A stretch of DNA of 64,000 bases from Parvularcula sp964219355 (GTDB lineage: Bacteria; Pseudomonadota; Alphaproteobacteria; Caulobacterales; Parvularculaceae): contig CAXPOZ010000006.1 of NCBI GenBank assembly GCA_964219355.1, forward strand, positions 62,001-126,000. The letters run 5' to 3'. A program made the translations under genes and the position numbers. The notes below the pieces were generated by a model. It ran no database searches, had not been told where the DNA came from, and saw only the letters and a list, made by a program, of their open reading frames with translations. This document shows, piece by piece, positions 24,879 through 34,738 of this stretch (positions are counted from its first letter, which is position 1; the number at the start of each line of letters is the position of its first letter).

Positions 24879-26205
24879 GACCCCAATCGCCAATCCGGTG
24901 AACCCTGCTGCGAATATGGGCACCACTGCCGAACCAAAGCCGACAAAGCGCGCCTGGATCGTGCTGGGCATTCTCTGTTTCGTCTATATCCTGAACTTTC
25001 TGGACCGTCAGCTGCTCGCGATCCTCGCCAAGCCGATTCAGGATACGCTCAATATTTCTGACACCCAGCTCGGGCTGATCACGGGCCTCTATTTCGCTTT
25101 CTTCTATTGTTTCATTGCCATTCCGGTCGGCTGGCTGGCAGACCGGACCCACCGGGTCGGCATTCTGTCTCTCGCCTGCGGGATCTGGAGTGCCGCGACT
25201 TTGGCCTGCGGGCTCGCCAAATCCTATCCGCAACTTGTCATTGCCCGGATGACCGTCGGCTTCGGTGAAGCGGGCGGCGTGCCGCCCTCATATGCGATCA
25301 TCACGGATTACTTCCCCAAGGGGAATCGCGGCCGGGCGCTCAGCATCTTCAATCTTGGCCCGCCCATCGGGGCAGCCCTCGGCATCGCCTTTGGCGCCGC
25401 CATTGCCGCCGCCTTCAGCTGGCGGATGGCATTTATCGTTCTAGGCGGGATCGGAATCGTCACAGCCATCGGCGTCGCCCTTTTCGTCAAGGAACCGCCA
25501 CGCGGTGCCTTTGACAAAGTGTCGGACCAAGAACGACAGGAAAAAGCGAAATTCTGGGAGACACTGAAGATGTTCTTCTCCCGTAAATCGCTCATGCTTG
25601 CCGCTCTTGGCAGCGGATCGACCCAGTTCATCACCTATGGCCTTGGCAATTTCACGACGCTCTATCTGATGCGTGACAAGGGCATGACGTTGAGTGAAGT
25701 GGCTCTTTGGTATTCCCTCATCGTCGGCTTTGGCATGGGGGCCGGTATCCTCGTCTCCGGCTGGGCGATCGACAGGTTCACCAGGAAGTCAAAACAGGCT
25801 TACGCGCTTGTCCCGGCCGCCTCGCTGGCGCTCGCGATTCCATTTTACCTTGCATTCGTCTGGGCACCGACATGGGAGTGGTCGCTGATCTTCCTCATTG
25901 GCCCGATGTTCCTCAACTATTTCTATCTCTCCTCCTCTGTCGCTCTGGTGCAGGAAGAGGTGAAACCGAACCAGCGTGTCATGTCTGGTGCTCTCTTGCT
26001 CCTTGTCATGAACTTTATCGGGCTCGGGCTCGGGCCGACCTATGTCGGCGCGGCGAGTGATTTCTTCCGAGCTGATTTCCCGGAGAATTCACTTCAGATC
26101 GCTCTCTTCACACTGACTCCATTCTATGTCTTTGCGATCATCCTCTTCCTCTGGCTCGCAAAGGTGCTGAAGAAGGAAAGTGAAGACGCCGCTGCTGCTG
26201 CATGA
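24871..26205 (+). CDS. MFS transporter, spinster-like
   Basis: This 444-residue, 12-helix major facilitator has ILNFLDRQLLAILAKPIQ in TM1, the A-motif GWLADRTHRVG, ARMTVGFGEAGGVPPSYAIITDYFP (TM4-TM5 signature of the spinster/hexuronate-like group), GPPIGAALGIAFG and a second A-like motif WAIDRFTRKS. The ATG at 24871 has GAGGGA upstream; GTG at 24853 is an alternative. It sits 33 bp upstream of the cytosolic carboxylesterase and behind operator site 3. It therefore probably imports an ester or its acid for intracellular hydrolysis. The substrate is not visible from sequence. Confidence 0.9.
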   Translation: MSETPIANPVNPAANMGTTAEPKPTKRAWIVLGILCFVYILNFLDRQLLAILAKPIQDTLNISDTQLGLITGLYFAFFYCFIAIPVGWLADRTHRVGILSLACGIWSAATLACGLAKSYPQLVIARMTVGFGEAGGVPPSYAIITDYFPKGNRGRALSIFNLGPPIGAALGIAFGAAIAAAFSWRMAFIVLGGIGIVTAIGVALFVKEPPRGAFDKVSDQERQEKAKFWETLKMFFSRKSLMLAALGSGSTQFITYGLGNFTTLYLMRDKGMTLSEVALWYSLIVGFGMGAGILVSGWAIDRFTRKSKQAYALVPAASLALAIPFYLAFVWAPTWEWSLIFLIGPMFLNYFYLSSSVALVQEEVKPNQRVMSGALLLLVMNFIGLGLGPTYVGAASDFFRADFPENSLQIALFTLTPFYVFAIILFLWLAKVLKKESEDAAAAA

Positions 26206-26238
26206 TAGGCCCTGCCCGCAAGAGAGGGCAGGCATCTC

Positions 26239-27813
26239 ATGTCGGACACAGATCACTCCCCCATCGTCACCACCCCAGCAGGTAGGCTGGAAGGGACGCG
26301 GGAAGATGGACTTCACGTCTTCAAGGGGATTCCTTATGCAGAGCCGCCCACGGGCCAGAACCGCTGGCGTCCTCCTTTGCCCAAGGCCGATTGGGACGGC
26401 ATCAGAGAGGCGACATGCTTCGGCCCTGCCTGCCCTCAGCCGCCCCGACGGCCGGGCAGTATCTATGCTAACGATCTAGGTCCGACGAGCGAAGACTGCC
26501 TCAGCCTCAATGTCTGGGCGCCTGAGGATGCCTCAAACGCGCCTGTCTTTGTCTGGATACATGGCGGCACGCTTATCTGGGGCGCGAGCAAGGAATGCTA
26601 TTACCATGGCGCCCGTCTCGCCCGCGAAGGGATGGTCGTCGTCACGATCAATTACCGGCTCGGCATTTTAGGCTACCTCGCCCACCCTGAACTCAGCGCT
26701 GAATCCGTAGACGGCATATCGGGCAATTACGGCCTGATGGATCAGATCGAGGCCCTGAAATGGGTCAGGCGGAACATCAGCGTCTTTGGCGGCGATCCCG
26801 ATAATGTCACCGTCGCCGGGGAATCAGCTGGTGCCCTGAGCATTCTCTATCTTCTGAGCTCTCCGGCGGCGAAAGGGCTATTCACGAAAGCCATTCTACA
26901 GAGCTCCTACCTGATCTCGACACCGCACCTCAAAGAGCGAGCACATGGCGAGATGCCTGCAGAGGAAATCGGCAGCGAGGTCGGCAAGAAGCTTCAAGCA
27001 AACGATCTGTCCGCACTTCGTGCAATGGATGCGCAAGACCTTGTCGATAACGCCGCGCTGGCAGGTTACCTGCCCTTTGGCACAGTCGACGGGCATCTCC
27101 TTCCGGCTCAGCCGGCAGACATCTTCGACCGAGGTGAACAAGCTCCTGTGCCCGTCCTTGCGGGGTTCAACAGCGGCGAAGTGCGTTCGTTACCCTTCCT
27201 TGCTGCCCCGCCCCCATCATCGCGTGCCGAATATGAGGACGTCATCAGGGGCCGGTATGGAGAAATGGCGAAGGAATATCTGCGTCTTTATCCGAGCACA
27301 GATATGATGGAGAGCAATTTCGCAGTGGTCAGAGATGCGCTTTACGGCTGGTCCGCAGAGAAACTTGTCAGACAGCAGTCGGAACAGGGCCTTCCCTCCT
27401 ACCTCTACTTTTTCGATCATGGCTATCCAGCAGCCGATGCGGCGGGCCTCCATGCCTTTCACGCCTGCGAGATTCCTTACATGTTTGGGAATTTTGATCG
27501 TACACCGCCTTTATGGCCAGCCAATCCGGATACGACCGAAGAGCACGCTCTGTCAGATATGATGGTCAGCTATTGGAGCCGCTTTGCCGCGACGGGAACG
27601 CCATCTGCTCCGGGAGCTGCCGAATGGTCCGCTTACGGAAATACCCGCGCCTATATGGCATTCCGCGACAAGCCTGAACCCGACGCCCATCTCATGCCTG
27701 GCATGTTTGAGTTCTACGACTACGAGATTTCACGCCGCCGCAAGGATGGCGGGATCCCCTGGAATTGGAATGTCGGGCTAGCCTCACCGCCACTGCCGGA
27801 CGAACAGCGCTAG
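26239..27813 (+). CDS. Carboxylesterase type B, cytosolic paralogue
   Basis: This 524-residue type B carboxylesterase has no signal peptide. Motifs are EDCLSLNVWAPED, HGGTLIWGAS (oxyanion hole), S196 in GESAGALSI, and the His region HAFHACEIPYMFG. Much of the chain is collinear with the lipoprotein esterase at 16353, including FKGIPYAEPP near the start and PWNWNVGLASPPLP at the end, so the two derive from one ancestor. Here the enzyme should act in the cytoplasm on substrate brought in by the MFS protein. The stop codon overlaps the convergent tandem-TetR stop by 4 bp. Confidence 0.92.
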   Translation: MSDTDHSPIVTTPAGRLEGTREDGLHVFKGIPYAEPPTGQNRWRPPLPKADWDGIREATCFGPACPQPPRRPGSIYANDLGPTSEDCLSLNVWAPEDASNAPVFVWIHGGTLIWGASKECYYHGARLAREGMVVVTINYRLGILGYLAHPELSAESVDGISGNYGLMDQIEALKWVRRNISVFGGDPDNVTVAGESAGALSILYLLSSPAAKGLFTKAILQSSYLISTPHLKERAHGEMPAEEIGSEVGKKLQANDLSALRAMDAQDLVDNAALAGYLPFGTVDGHLLPAQPADIFDRGEQAPVPVLAGFNSGEVRSLPFLAAPPPSSRAEYEDVIRGRYGEMAKEYLRLYPSTDMMESNFAVVRDALYGWSAEKLVRQQSEQGLPSYLYFFDHGYPAADAAGLHAFHACEIPYMFGNFDRTPPLWPANPDTTEEHALSDMMVSYWSRFAATGTPSAPGAAEWSAYGNTRAYMAFRDKPEPDAHLMPGMFEFYDYEISRRRKDGGIPWNWNVGLASPPLPDEQR

Positions 27814-29129
27814 CGCTCTGCAGCGAGACCGAAGAACAGCGTCTGGAAATAATGCGGCGCTGAAATCATTCCTTGCTCACCATCTGACTCTATCCCGAAT
27901 GCGGTTAGCCGCTGGCGCGTCGCGCCAAATATCGCGCCGCAGATCAGATATTCCAGCGCCTCGATATCGACCGGACGGATACTGCCGCCTGAGATACCGT
28001 GAGCGACAAGTTCACTGATCCCTGCCGTTACCCGCTTGAACCGGGCGGTCGCAATCGGTCGCTGCTTTTCATCCAGTGCTGAGAACAGAGTCAGCCGCAG
28101 CAGCGGGTTAAGATCCGTAAGGTGACCATTATATAGTGAGGTCAGAAAGAGATGAAGCCGCGTCATGGCGTCAGCCTCACCACTCATATGTGATGCGAGC
28201 GCTTTCTCCATCATGTCGAGCGTATGATGAACGCAACTGTTCAGCAGCGCATCCTTGTCATCGAAGTGATAGTAGAAGACGCCTCTTGTTACTCCCAGTT
28301 CTGCTGCAACATCATGAACTGACAGATTTCGGTAGCCCCAGCGGTTTAGATGCCTCGTCCCGATACGAAGAAAGGCTTCCAGTTTCATCTTGTTACGCGC
28401 TTTGCGGTCAAAGAGAAAATTATCCGTATCAACCGCAGTCTGCGAGCGCGCAGATGGCACTTTGCGGTTGCGCGATGCCGCCAGTCCGTAACAAAGAAGA
28501 TCGCATAAAGCATCAATGGCCGCATCATGAGAATCCGGCACGACATTCTGGAGCCAGCGCCTGATCCATTGCTGCATACTGATCAACAGGAATGCCGATG
28601 CGGCAGGTGAGCTTGACCGAACCGACTTGTCTTCAATTCCCTTGCGGATAAAACTACGAAGCGCCTTACCATGCGCTGCCAGGCGCGGCTTGAGGGATCT
28701 TGCATCACCTTCGCCGAGGGCGGACGGATCACTAATCACCGCTAGCGGCATTCTATGCCCGAGGATCGCTGCCGACTGAGCCTGCGCATAGGCCCTGATC
28801 CACCGTACAACCCGTTCAAGTCCAGTCGGCGCATCTGCCGCCAGCTTGATTTCTGCTTCGGCAAAATCACAGGTTCCGGAATACGCCTCGAAAAGCAGCG
28901 CCTCTTTCGACTTGAAATGATAGCTGATGCTCGTCTTGGCTGTGCTGAGACGCCCAGCCACGTCCTCAAGGCGAGTGTCGTGATAGCCCTGATCGTTAAA
29001 GAGCTTGATGGCTTCCGAGAGGATAATCGCACGCTTTTCGCTGCGATCAGCGGACTGAAGCGTCGATGCTTTCGGTGCTTCACCCATTCTCAGTCGTCTT
29101 CCTCCACTCACGCTGCCTTTTTCTGACAA
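27810..29129 (-). CDS. Tandem TetR regulator with two HTH domains
   Basis: This 439-residue protein is about twice the usual TetR length. The first DNA-binding domain is AIILSEAIKLFNDQGYHDTRLEDVAGRLSTAKTSISYHFKSKEALLFEAY (about 33-82). The second is FLRIGTRHLNRWGYRNLSVHDVAAELGVTRGVFYYHFDDKDALLNSCV (about 252-300). Each is followed by a helical ligand-type domain. One polypeptide could therefore bind a palindrome as a monomeric pseudo-dimer, or two sites. It is divergent from the TonB-receptor operon at 29277, with a long perfect inverted repeat between them, and is its likely repressor (inference). Confidence 0.9.
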   Translation of the reverse strand: MSEKGSVSGGRRLRMGEAPKASTLQSADRSEKRAIILSEAIKLFNDQGYHDTRLEDVAGRLSTAKTSISYHFKSKEALLFEAYSGTCDFAEAEIKLAADAPTGLERVVRWIRAYAQAQSAAILGHRMPLAVISDPSALGEGDARSLKPRLAAHGKALRSFIRKGIEDKSVRSSSPAASAFLLISMQQWIRRWLQNVVPDSHDAAIDALCDLLCYGLAASRNRKVPSARSQTAVDTDNFLFDRKARNKMKLEAFLRIGTRHLNRWGYRNLSVHDVAAELGVTRGVFYYHFDDKDALLNSCVHHTLDMMEKALASHMSGEADAMTRLHLFLTSLYNGHLTDLNPLLRLTLFSALDEKQRPIATARFKRVTAGISELVAHGISGGSIRPVDIEALEYLICGAIFGATRQRLTAFGIESDGEQGMISAPHYFQTLFFGLAAER

Positions 29130-29179
29130 ACAGCCATCTACTGTGGCTTTCGAGGTATTCTTGCCACGCTATAGCAAAA

Positions 29180-29232
29180 ATTTGAACCGCTTGTATTAAA
29201 TAATTGACTTGGTTCAAATGACCGATACGGTC
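29180..29232. promoter_or_regulatory. Candidate tandem-TetR operator region
   Basis: ATTTGAACC (29180-29188) and GGTTCAAAT (29211-29219) form a perfect 9-bp inverted repeat separated by 22 bp. The next base begins a second small repeat, GACCG-ATA-CGGTC (29220-29232). Both lie in the 147-bp gap between the divergent tandem-TetR and TonB-receptor genes. The spacing, two helical turns, suits a protein with two HTH domains. Confidence 0.65.
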
Positions 29233-29276
29233 ACCCCCACACAAAACACGCCTGCAATTTAAGCGGAGGGAATAAA

Positions 29277-32200
29277 ATGAGGGTGACGAAAAAAGAGTTT
29301 CTGCTGAGCGCGGCCATGGCTGCCGTCATAGCGTCTGGCGCCGCTTGGGCTCAGGATGACACGACCGATACCGATGATGACGATGTCATTGTGGTCACCG
29401 GGACCAACATTCAGGGCGCGCGCATCAATGAGGCGCTGCCCGTCACGATCGTCGGCGAAGACGATATTGCCGCAATCGGCGGCATCGACGGCGAAGACCT
29501 GATCCGCTCTCTTCCTGCTCAAGGCGGCGTCGCCTTCCGTCAGGACAACAACACAACGAACAACAATGCTCGCGGTGACGTGGCGTCGATCAACCTGCGG
29601 TCGATCGGCTCAAGCGGTACACTCGTGCTTCTCAATGGCCGCCGTGTCGTCAATCACCCCTCGACACAGGCAGAGCTCTCCACCCCGGTCACCACGACCA
29701 ACATGAACTCCCTGCCGGTCGCAGGTATTTCCCGCGTTGAAGTCCTCAATGACGGCGCCTCGGCTATTTACGGCACAGACGCTGTTGCCGGCGTCTTCAA
29801 CACCATCCTCGACGATGATTTTGATGGCTTCCAGGTTCAGGCCCGGAACCTCTACGCGACCAATAACGACCTCAACGAACAAACCGTCACGCTGAAAGCC
29901 GGCCGGAATTTCAATGAGGGCAAGACCAACATCTCGGTCGCAGCCGAGTTCTCGACGCGTGACGGCATTTTTGCAGATGAATTCAAATTCTCAGCCAGCG
30001 AAGATCGTCGGCCTTTCCTTGTAGGGACAAGTTTTGAGGGCGACACTTCTTTCGACAACCGTGCGACTGCCTCTCCTTGGGGACAGTTCACGCTCAGAAC
30101 GACATCTTCGACCCGTGTTCGCCAGAATGGTACCACACTGACAAATTCTTCGGGCAGGTTCCATATTCAACCGACGAGTTTCTCGGGATGCCGAGCTGAT
30201 ACGGCCGATGCACTCTCCGTTCCTGGCATATGTATTGATGACAGCAGTCAGGACCGCGATCTGCGCTTCGATGGCGCCTATGAGCGCTCAGTCATTTCTG
30301 ACCGTGACCGGTTCAATGCCTTCGCGTTCCTGAACCATGATCTCGATAATGGAGTTCGTCTGTATAGCGAGCTTGGAATCTATTACGCTGAAACTCAGAA
30401 AACGAACGAGCCTCGAAACGGTATTGGCGCAACCGAAATCTCGATTCCGGCCAATTACTATTACAACCCGTTCGGCCCGGTCATGTTCTCTGATGGTTCA
30501 ATCAACCCGAACCGTCTTCCTGGCCTAGAAAACGTTCCCGTTGAAGGCCTGCCGGTCTTCACCGATGGCGGCCGTTATCGCTTCGTTGATGTTGGCTTCC
30601 GCGATATTGAGGTCCAAAACATGCAATGGCGCGCACTTGGCGGTGCCCGCGGTGAGTTCGGTACAAGCGGTTGGGACTGGGATAGCGCAGTCCTTTATAA
30701 CCGTGCCTATGCTGAGGACTCAGTGAACAATTCAGTGTCTCGCTCGCTCTTCCAGCAAGCGTTGATGAATGAGACACCCAATGTCTACAACATTTTTAAT
30801 GGCGCCGACCCGGACAACCCGTCGATCGGTGACGCAACGCCGAACGCTCAAAGTCTGATCGATCCCTTCCTGATCGATGTTGTCCGCAAGAGTACATCAG
30901 AACTCGCTCTTGCAGATTTCAAGGTCACCAATGGCAATGTCTTCGCCCTGCCGGGTGGTGATGTTGGTGTCGCCCTCGGCGTTGAGGCCCGTTACGAAGC
31001 CTATGACGAAGACCGCGATGAGCGTGTCGATGGCACCATCACCTATACGGATGCTGTGACAGGCGAAGTCAGCCAGACGGATGTGTACGGCACAAGCCCG
31101 ACGCCGGACTCGAACGGCTCGCGCAATGTCTATGCCGCTTTCGCAGAAGCCTCCGTGCCGCTGGTCAGCCCGGATATGAACATCCCACTGGTCAACACTT
31201 TCGACCTGCAGCTTGCTGCACGTTACGAACATTATTCGGACTTCGGCGGCAGTGGCATCAAGCCGCGTGTGGCCGCTGCCTGGAAACCATTCGATTTCCT
31301 CAAACTGCGGGGCGCTTGGTCAAAAGGCTTCCGTGCCCCGAACCTGATCGTCGTGAACGAATCAGTTGACCGATCGAATGCTCGCGAAGACAGCTATGCC
31401 TGTGAAGCCGGTGTCCGTAATGGCACTTTTGCGACATTTGGTGATTGTACTGGTTTCTCGGTTGGCCGGACGGAACGACGCACAGTCGCGGAGGATATTG
31501 GCCCTGAAGAAGACACCAACATCACTTATGGCCTCGTCTTCGAGCCTCGCGGGATCAATGGTCCGCTCAGCTTCCTCAATCCACTGACGATCACAGTCGA
31601 TCGCTGGGAAATTGAACGTGAGAATGTGGTCGGCGTCTTCGGCGCAGAGAACCACGTCAGCCTTGACTACCTGCTACGCCTACAAGGGTCATCGAACCCG
31701 AACGTAGTCCGTGCTGCTCCGAATGAAGATGATATCGCCTTTTTCGATGCGGCGGGCCTCACGCCAGCTGGGGAAATTGAGGTAATTCTCGATACCTATG
31801 ACAACAATGAGAACATTGACGTCGAGGGCTGGGACTATGCCCTTTACTATGACCTCGATGACCTTCCGGTCGGGGACCTCAGCTTCAAGCTGAATGCTTC
31901 TTATCTGGATACTTACTTTATCGCCCTGTCACCGGGCGCACAGATGATCCGTGATGCTGTCGATAGCGGTCTGATTTCGGATGATATCACCGTTTCGCAG
32001 GAAGGCGAGATCATCAAACAGGATGGTCAGCCGGAATGGCGCCTCGGGTCGACCATCACGTGGCGTCACCCGACCGGTGTCGGTGGCGGTGTTCGCGTCA
32101 ACTACATCAGCGAATTCATCGACACGGGCGCAGGCCTCAATCCCGATGGGGATCCCTTCATCGTCGACGACTGGGCGACAACCAATGTCTACCTTCAGTA

Positions 32201-32366
32201 TCAGCATGATGGTGAAGGCTTTATGGATGGTCTTCGTGTTCGTGTCGGCGCCAACAACGTCACCGATGAAGAACCACCGCTTGCGGACGAAACCAACGGT
32301 TATGATGCTGCCTATCACAGTATCCGTGGTCGTCAGATTTACTTCGACATCCGCAAAAAATTCTGA
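29277..32366 (+). CDS. TonB-dependent receptor, large oar/CirA-like type
   Basis: This 1029-residue outer-membrane receptor has a signal peptide (KEFLLSAAMAAVIASGAAWAQ), TonB-box-like DDVIVVTGTNIQG, and a plug with INLRSIGSSGTLVLLNGRRV and VEVLNDGASAIYGTDAVAGVFN. A long barrel ends in GRQIYFDIRKKF with a terminal Phe. The NLRxxGxxxTLVLLNGRR form is typical of sphingomonad/Xanthomonas receptors that import sugars, peptides or other organics. GGAGGG precedes the ATG. It is the first gene of a tight five-gene operon, so the hydrolase, peptidase, transporter and lyase that follow should process what it imports. Confidence 0.94.
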   Translation: MRVTKKEFLLSAAMAAVIASGAAWAQDDTTDTDDDDVIVVTGTNIQGARINEALPVTIVGEDDIAAIGGIDGEDLIRSLPAQGGVAFRQDNNTTNNNARGDVASINLRSIGSSGTLVLLNGRRVVNHPSTQAELSTPVTTTNMNSLPVAGISRVEVLNDGASAIYGTDAVAGVFNTILDDDFDGFQVQARNLYATNNDLNEQTVTLKAGRNFNEGKTNISVAAEFSTRDGIFADEFKFSASEDRRPFLVGTSFEGDTSFDNRATASPWGQFTLRTTSSTRVRQNGTTLTNSSGRFHIQPTSFSGCRADTADALSVPGICIDDSSQDRDLRFDGAYERSVISDRDRFNAFAFLNHDLDNGVRLYSELGIYYAETQKTNEPRNGIGATEISIPANYYYNPFGPVMFSDGSINPNRLPGLENVPVEGLPVFTDGGRYRFVDVGFRDIEVQNMQWRALGGARGEFGTSGWDWDSAVLYNRAYAEDSVNNSVSRSLFQQALMNETPNVYNIFNGADPDNPSIGDATPNAQSLIDPFLIDVVRKSTSELALADFKVTNGNVFALPGGDVGVALGVEARYEAYDEDRDERVDGTITYTDAVTGEVSQTDVYGTSPTPDSNGSRNVYAAFAEASVPLVSPDMNIPLVNTFDLQLAARYEHYSDFGGSGIKPRVAAAWKPFDFLKLRGAWSKGFRAPNLIVVNESVDRSNAREDSYACEAGVRNGTFATFGDCTGFSVGRTERRTVAEDIGPEEDTNITYGLVFEPRGINGPLSFLNPLTITVDRWEIERENVVGVFGAENHVSLDYLLRLQGSSNPNVVRAAPNEDDIAFFDAAGLTPAGEIEVILDTYDNNENIDVEGWDYALYYDLDDLPVGDLSFKLNASYLDTYFIALSPGAQMIRDAVDSGLISDDITVSQEGEIIKQDGQPEWRLGSTITWRHPTGVGGGVRVNYISEFIDTGAGLNPDGDPFIVDDWATTNVYLQYQHDGEGFMDGLRVRVGANNVTDEEPPLADETNGYDAAYHSIRGRQIYFDIRKKF

Positions 32367-32411
32367 TCAACGGGCATGGGGTGCTGTCAGTGACGGCACC
32401 CCTATCCTCAT

Positions 32412-33278
32412 ATGCACCGTTATTTCCTCACCCTCCTGATCATTGCGGTTGTTTTCTTTCAATCGGCATTCGCCGGTGAACTCCGCTCGGGTCAATTCAC
32501 CTTCTCCGGCTGGGATGGCCCGGCCCTGGAAGTTCACTATATCGAGCCTGCCGAAGACGACATGGCAGACGCTCCCATCGTCATTGTCATGCATGGCGTC
32601 CGGCGGAATGCGGATGATTACGCCCACAACTGGCGTGAACTCGCGAAAGAATATGGCTTCCGCATCTATGCGCCAGAATTCTCACAACGGGATTTCAAAG
32701 GCGCTGAGCTCTATAACCTCGGCGGCATCGGTACGGATCATCCCAGCTCTTATGCAGCGATTGAACCGCTATTTGCCAGTATCATGGAACGTGGCGGCAT
32801 GACGGATGGGTACTATCTGTTCGGTCATTCCGCGGGCGCACAATTCGTTCACCGCGCGCTTCTCTTCGAAGACCTCGACCACCTCAAACTTGCCTTTTCC
32901 GCAAACGCAGGCTGGTACACCATGCCCGATGAATCCCTCGATTGGCCTTACGGCATCAAGGGGACGCCTGCGGACGAAGATGATCTTCGCGCATGGTTCG
33001 GTAAGCCGATGATGATCCTTCTCGGCGAAGAAGACACCGACCCGCGCGATCGTAACCTTCGTCGCTCAATGGAAGCCCTGAAGCAAGGACCACATCGCTT
33101 TGCCCGCGGCGTGACCTTCATCAATGCTGCGAAAGCCAAAGCGGATGAGCTGGGCGCGCCCCTCATCTGGCGCGGCGGCACCGTGCCCGGCGTCGCCCAT
33201 GACAATGCCGGCATGGCGATCGCCGCAGCGCCGCTGATTGCCGCTCATGAAAAAAATAAAGTAGACACACAACCATGA
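32412..33278 (+). CDS. Secreted alpha/beta hydrolase
   Basis: This 288-residue protein has a signal peptide (MHRYFLTLLIIAVVFFQSAFA). The fold motifs are IVIVMHGVRRNADDYAHNW (oxyanion side), S140 in GHSAGAQF, D in ILLGEEDTDPRD and the catalytic His in PGVAHDNAGM. It resembles feruloyl-esterase/PHB-depolymerase-like (LpqC) hydrolases. It is probably periplasmic. It starts 45 bp after the receptor stop and overlaps the transporter gene by ATGA. It may cleave an ester or amide in the imported compound (inference). Confidence 0.85.
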   Translation: MHRYFLTLLIIAVVFFQSAFAGELRSGQFTFSGWDGPALEVHYIEPAEDDMADAPIVIVMHGVRRNADDYAHNWRELAKEYGFRIYAPEFSQRDFKGAELYNLGGIGTDHPSSYAAIEPLFASIMERGGMTDGYYLFGHSAGAQFVHRALLFEDLDHLKLAFSANAGWYTMPDESLDWPYGIKGTPADEDDLRAWFGKPMMILLGEEDTDPRDRNLRRSMEALKQGPHRFARGVTFINAAKAKADELGAPLIWRGGTVPGVAHDNAGMAIAAAPLIAAHEKNKVDTQP

Positions 33279-34738
33279 CCACCAAGTCGATCGAGGCCCC
33301 CGCCCTTCACCAGCGCGTGGGGCTGATCCTCGGCCCTGTCGCCGCGCTGCTCGTCTTTTTCTTCTTCGATGCCGAGGGTGTGTCCGATGCTGGCGTCATG
33401 ACCGCCGCCGTCGCGACCCTCATGGCAATCTGGTGGGCGACAGAAGCCGCGCCTGTAGCGGTGACTGCCTTTCTGCCGCTGGTCCTCTTCCCCGCATTGG
33501 GCGTTTCGCCGATATCCGAAACCGCGCCTTCCTATGCTCATCCGATCATCTATCTCTTCCTTGGCGGTTTTGTCATTGCGCTCGGGATTGAACGAACTGG
33601 GCTCCACCGCCGGGTCGCACTCAGCATTTTCAGACTAGCTGGGGTAAACGGACGATCCCTCGTCGGCGGATTCATGGCTGCTGCCGCAATCATCAGCATG
33701 TGGATCTCCAACACCTCCACCACCCTGATGCTGCTGCCTATTGCGATGTCCGTCATCGTCGTCATCCGAGAATCGATGACCTCATTGACCGAGAAAGAGC
33801 GCCGGGATTTCGAAACCTCCCTCCTGCTCGGCCTTGCCTATGGCGCGACCCTCGGCGGCGTTGCAACACTTGTCGGCACACCGCCCAATGCCTTCATGGC
33901 CGGGTTCATGGAAACCACATACAATGAGGAGATCGATTTCCGCCGCTGGATGATCGTCGGCGTCCCCGTATCCGCCATCATGCTGCCGCTGACATGGCTC
34001 CTCCTGACCCGGATCGTCTTCAAGGTCGGTTTCAAATCCAATGCAGAAGCCCGCCAGCATATCGCCGAGCTTGGCTCCGGCCTCGGCCCGATGAGCAAAG
34101 GCGAAGTTCGGATAGCTATGCTGTTCGTCTTTCTTGTCGGTGGTTGGCTGTTCCGCAAACCGATCGCCAATGCGACCGGTCTTGCCGAGCTTTCCGATGC
34201 CGGGATCGCGATGGCCGCCGCAATTGGCGCCTTCCTGATCCCCAGCGGCGAACGGCGCGAGGCGCTCGTCACATGGGAGGACACAAAGCGCCTTCCATGG
34301 GGGGTGCTGATCCTTTTTGGCGGCGGCCTTGCGCTCGCCGGCGCGATGACGAGTTCCGGCTTGACCGAATGGCTGGGGCGTGAGCTTGCGCCGCTCGGCA
34401 CGGTGAACATCGTCATTCTGGTCGTTGCGTCCGCCGCGCTTGTGATTTTCCTCACGGAACTGACGAGCAACCTCGCCACGACAGCAACATTCCTCCCCGT
34501 CATGGCCGCCATTGCCGTTGAAACAGGACAGGACCCGCTGGTCTTCGTCATTCCGGTGACGCTGGCGGCCTCTTGCGCATTCATGCTGCCTGTCGCGACT
34601 CCACCCAACGCGATCGTTTTTAGCTCCGGCTCGGTCTCGATCCCCCGCATGATGCGAGCGGGCGTCATGCTCAACCTGATCGGTGTTGTCGTTCTCTCCC
34701 TTGTCGCAATCTTCTTGGCCCCGGTGGTATTCGGATGA
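33275..34738 (+). CDS. SLC13/DASS-family sodium:dicarboxylate transporter
   Basis: This 487-residue polytopic protein has two SNT-type signatures: MWISNTSTTLMLLPIAMSVI and TELTSNLATTATFLPVMAAIA, which form the Na+/carboxylate sites in VcINDY. APVAVTAFLPLVLFPALGV and PVATPPNAIVFSSG are further family marks. Members import C4-dicarboxylates such as succinate and fumarate, or citrate. It sits inside the operon between a secreted hydrolase and a secreted peptidase-like protein, with ATGA overlaps at both ends. It is the only inner-membrane transporter in the operon, so it should carry the released acid into the cell. Confidence 0.93.
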   Translation: MTTKSIEAPALHQRVGLILGPVAALLVFFFFDAEGVSDAGVMTAAVATLMAIWWATEAAPVAVTAFLPLVLFPALGVSPISETAPSYAHPIIYLFLGGFVIALGIERTGLHRRVALSIFRLAGVNGRSLVGGFMAAAAIISMWISNTSTTLMLLPIAMSVIVVIRESMTSLTEKERRDFETSLLLGLAYGATLGGVATLVGTPPNAFMAGFMETTYNEEIDFRRWMIVGVPVSAIMLPLTWLLLTRIVFKVGFKSNAEARQHIAELGSGLGPMSKGEVRIAMLFVFLVGGWLFRKPIANATGLAELSDAGIAMAAAIGAFLIPSGERREALVTWEDTKRLPWGVLILFGGGLALAGAMTSSGLTEWLGRELAPLGTVNIVILVVASAALVIFLTELTSNLATTATFLPVMAAIAVETGQDPLVFVIPVTLAASCAFMLPVATPPNAIVFSSGSVSIPRMMRAGVMLNLIGVVVLSLVAIFLAPVVFG

